Shown one piece after another: positions 5,294 to 6,508 of a stretch of 6,508 bases of DNA. The notes under the pieces were generated by a model that saw only the letters and a list, made by a program, of their open reading frames with translations, was not told the DNA's origin and made no database searches. Every line of letters begins with the position of its first letter. The stretch's first letter is position 1. Source of the DNA: Tannerella sp. (GTDB lineage Bacteria; Bacteroidota; Bacteroidia; Bacteroidales; Tannerellaceae); assembly GCA_031260095.1 (NCBI GenBank), contig JAIRKN010000088.1, positions 1-6,508 on the forward strand, written 5' to 3'. A program made the position numbers and the translations under genes.

Positions 5294-6508
5294 TTAGAAA
5301 CTAATATTAGCGCCCAGCGTGAGCGTCGTCATCACGGGATAATCGCCGGCGCGTACGCCATTCCCTATCTCCGGGTCGCCGCCCTCCCATCCGGTAATCG
5401 TAAAGAGATTCTTTCCGGACAGGAACAGTTTCAGATCCCGGATTTTCAAATCCTTTACCCATGGCTGGCGGAAAGTGTACGAGAGGGTAACATCCTGTAG
5501 CCGCACGAAGGTACGGCTTTGCAGTCCCTGAAAACGGCCGTCGCCGGAAAACGTGGCCGACGTATAGACATTGCTCCTGTTTTCGGGCGTCCACCAGGGG
5601 ATGTAGATGCTGTTACTGTTGAACAGACCGGAGCCGCTTGTCATATAGGCGTTCGCATTATTTTTCAGGAAATAACCGCCGCCGCCGAACGTGCCGGTCA
5701 GCATGGCATACAAATCCCAGTTCCGGTACGAGACGGTATTGCTCATGTTCAGTTTGAAATTGGGTTTGTCGTAGCCCAGTATTTCGCGGTCTTCCGATCC
5801 GATGCTGCCGTTGCCGTCCAGGTCTTTGTATTTGGGTGCGCCCGGAGTAGCGCCGTTTGCCTGAATATAGGCCGCGTCGTCTTCCTGGACGATACCGTCC
5901 TGCACCCATCCGTAGATCGCGCCGAGCGACTTGCCGATAAAGCGACTGTTGCCGATGTCGTCGTCTTCCTTGCCATCGCCGTCGATGTCGTCGCCGTAGA
6001 GATGAATCAGCTTGTTGCGGTTCAGCCAGAAAGTAAGTCCCGTTGTCCACGTCAGGTCGCGATTCTCAATGTTGACCGTGCGGAGCGTCAGTTCAACGCC
6101 CGTATTGCCGATTTCGCCCATCGACGATTTCATACTCGTGAAGCCGGTCATCACCGGGATATTGCGGTCGAAAATCTGGTCGGTAGTGCGCGAGACGTAG
6201 AAATCTGCGTCGAGGAAGATCCGGTTTCCGAGCCAGGCCGATTCGAAACCGGCGTTCCACGATGCGGTCGATTCCCATCCCAGCGAAGCGTTTCCCAGTG
6301 TGCCGGCTGTGATGCCGTACAGGATGTCGCTGCCGCCGAACTCGTAGCGAACGCCGCCCGTCGAACCGTTGTTAATGGTCGAAAGCGTACCGTACGGCCC
6401 CAGTCCCTGATTGCCGTTCTTGCCGTAGGAGACTTTCAACTTCAGGCTGTTCAGGATTTCTACCGGTTTCATGAATGCTTCTTCGGTCACTTTCCAGGCC
6501 AGACCTGC
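5294..6508 (-). CDS. SusC/RagA-family TonB-dependent outer-membrane transporter, C-terminal part
   Basis: The minus-strand frame is open from the window edge (6508) to TAA at 5294, giving the last 404 residues of a protein that is normally about 1000. The signal peptide, carboxypeptidase-like domain, TonB box and plug lie outside the window. What remains is beta-barrel: LNSLKLKVSYGKNGNQGLGPYG near the fragment start is the conserved SusC strand-turn, followed by GWESTASWNAGFESAW, VTGF-type and GNTGVEL segments. It contains two acidic, calcium-type loops, DIDGDGKEDDD (5957-5989) and DLDGNGSIGSED (5789-5824), then RTFVRLQDVTLSYTF and LFLSGKNLFTITGWEGGDPE. It ends in NISF, whose terminal Phe is the barrel-assembly signal. 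It pairs with the SusD protein downstream for TonB-driven import. An in-frame GTG at 6488-6490 is an internal Val, not a start. G+C is about 55-58%. Confidence 0.96.
   Translation of the reverse strand, partial: AGLAWKVTEEAFMKPVEILNSLKLKVSYGKNGNQGLGPYGTLSTINNGSTGGVRYEFGGSDILYGITAGTLGNASLGWESTASWNAGFESAWLGNRIFLDADFYVSRTTDQIFDRNIPVMTGFTSMKSSMGEIGNTGVELTLRTVNIENRDLTWTTGLTFWLNRNKLIHLYGDDIDGDGKEDDDIGNSRFIGKSLGAIYGWVQDGIVQEDDAAYIQANGATPGAPKYKDLDGNGSIGSEDREILGYDKPNFKLNMSNTVSYRNWDLYAMLTGTFGGGGYFLKNNANAYMTSGSGLFNSNSIYIPWWTPENRSNVYTSATFSGDGRFQGLQSRTFVRLQDVTLSYTFRQPWVKDLKIRDLKLFLSGKNLFTITGWEGGDPEIGNGVRAGDYPVMTTLTLGANISF

Noticed and set aside
5789..5989. Acidic loops DIDGDGKEDDD and DLDGNGSIGSED as evidence of a dockerin or separate calcium-binding domain
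   Set aside because: Such loops are common within SusC-family barrels, and the surrounding sequence is continuous barrel, so no fused domain is implied.
5294..6490. Treating the GTG at 6488-6490 as the start of a 398-residue protein
   Set aside because: The frame is open beyond it to the window edge with SusC-like residues (AGLAWK) before it. The codon is an internal valine of a truncated gene.

Overview
This 6.5-kb window looks like chromosome of a gut-type Bacteroidales bacterium (phylum Bacteroidota). The evidence is a SusC/SusD outer-membrane pair, lipoprotein signal peptides, Bacteroidota-type promoters (TTTG, a 19-20 bp gap, then TAnnTTTG), genes mostly without Shine-Dalgarno sequences, and a LepA of the expected length. 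I cannot fix the genus. Every gene I can support is on the minus strand, so transcription runs from high to low coordinates.

Layout in transcription order. (1) 6508-5294 is the C-terminal part of a SusC-like TonB-dependent transporter, whose N-terminus lies beyond the window. (2) 5272-3485 is a complete SusD-like lipoprotein, 21 bp after susC and so in the same operon. A strong intrinsic terminator at 3413-3467 ends this unit, so susD is its last gene. The pair would form a lidded nutrient importer for an oligosaccharide or peptide; nothing here identifies the substrate. (3) About 330 bp of AT-rich spacer holds no convincing gene. (4) A near-ideal promoter at 3051-3081 drives lepA (3024-1237), the ribosome-associated GTPase EF4. 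(5) From 1236 down to about 135 is a gene-poor, AT-rich kilobase. It carries a hairpin after lepA, an isolated -7-like element, an intrinsic terminator at 638-674, a possible 67-residue ORF, a set of 20-bp-spaced repeats, and a tiny ORF that looks frameshifted. (6) At the left edge, a promoter at 161-192 drives the first 44 codons of a signal-peptide protein, probably a lipoprotein, that runs off the window at base 1.

The susCD block is clearly richer in G+C (about 53-58% in sampled lines) than lepA (mostly about 40-45%, with wide local variation) and its flanks. This suggests the uptake operon has a different history from the housekeeping gene.

I see no strong evidence for a new system. The best leads are in the gene-poor stretch at 220-920: helically phased repeats, a terminator placed just before a ribosome binding site, and a small ORF broken at a short inverted repeat.
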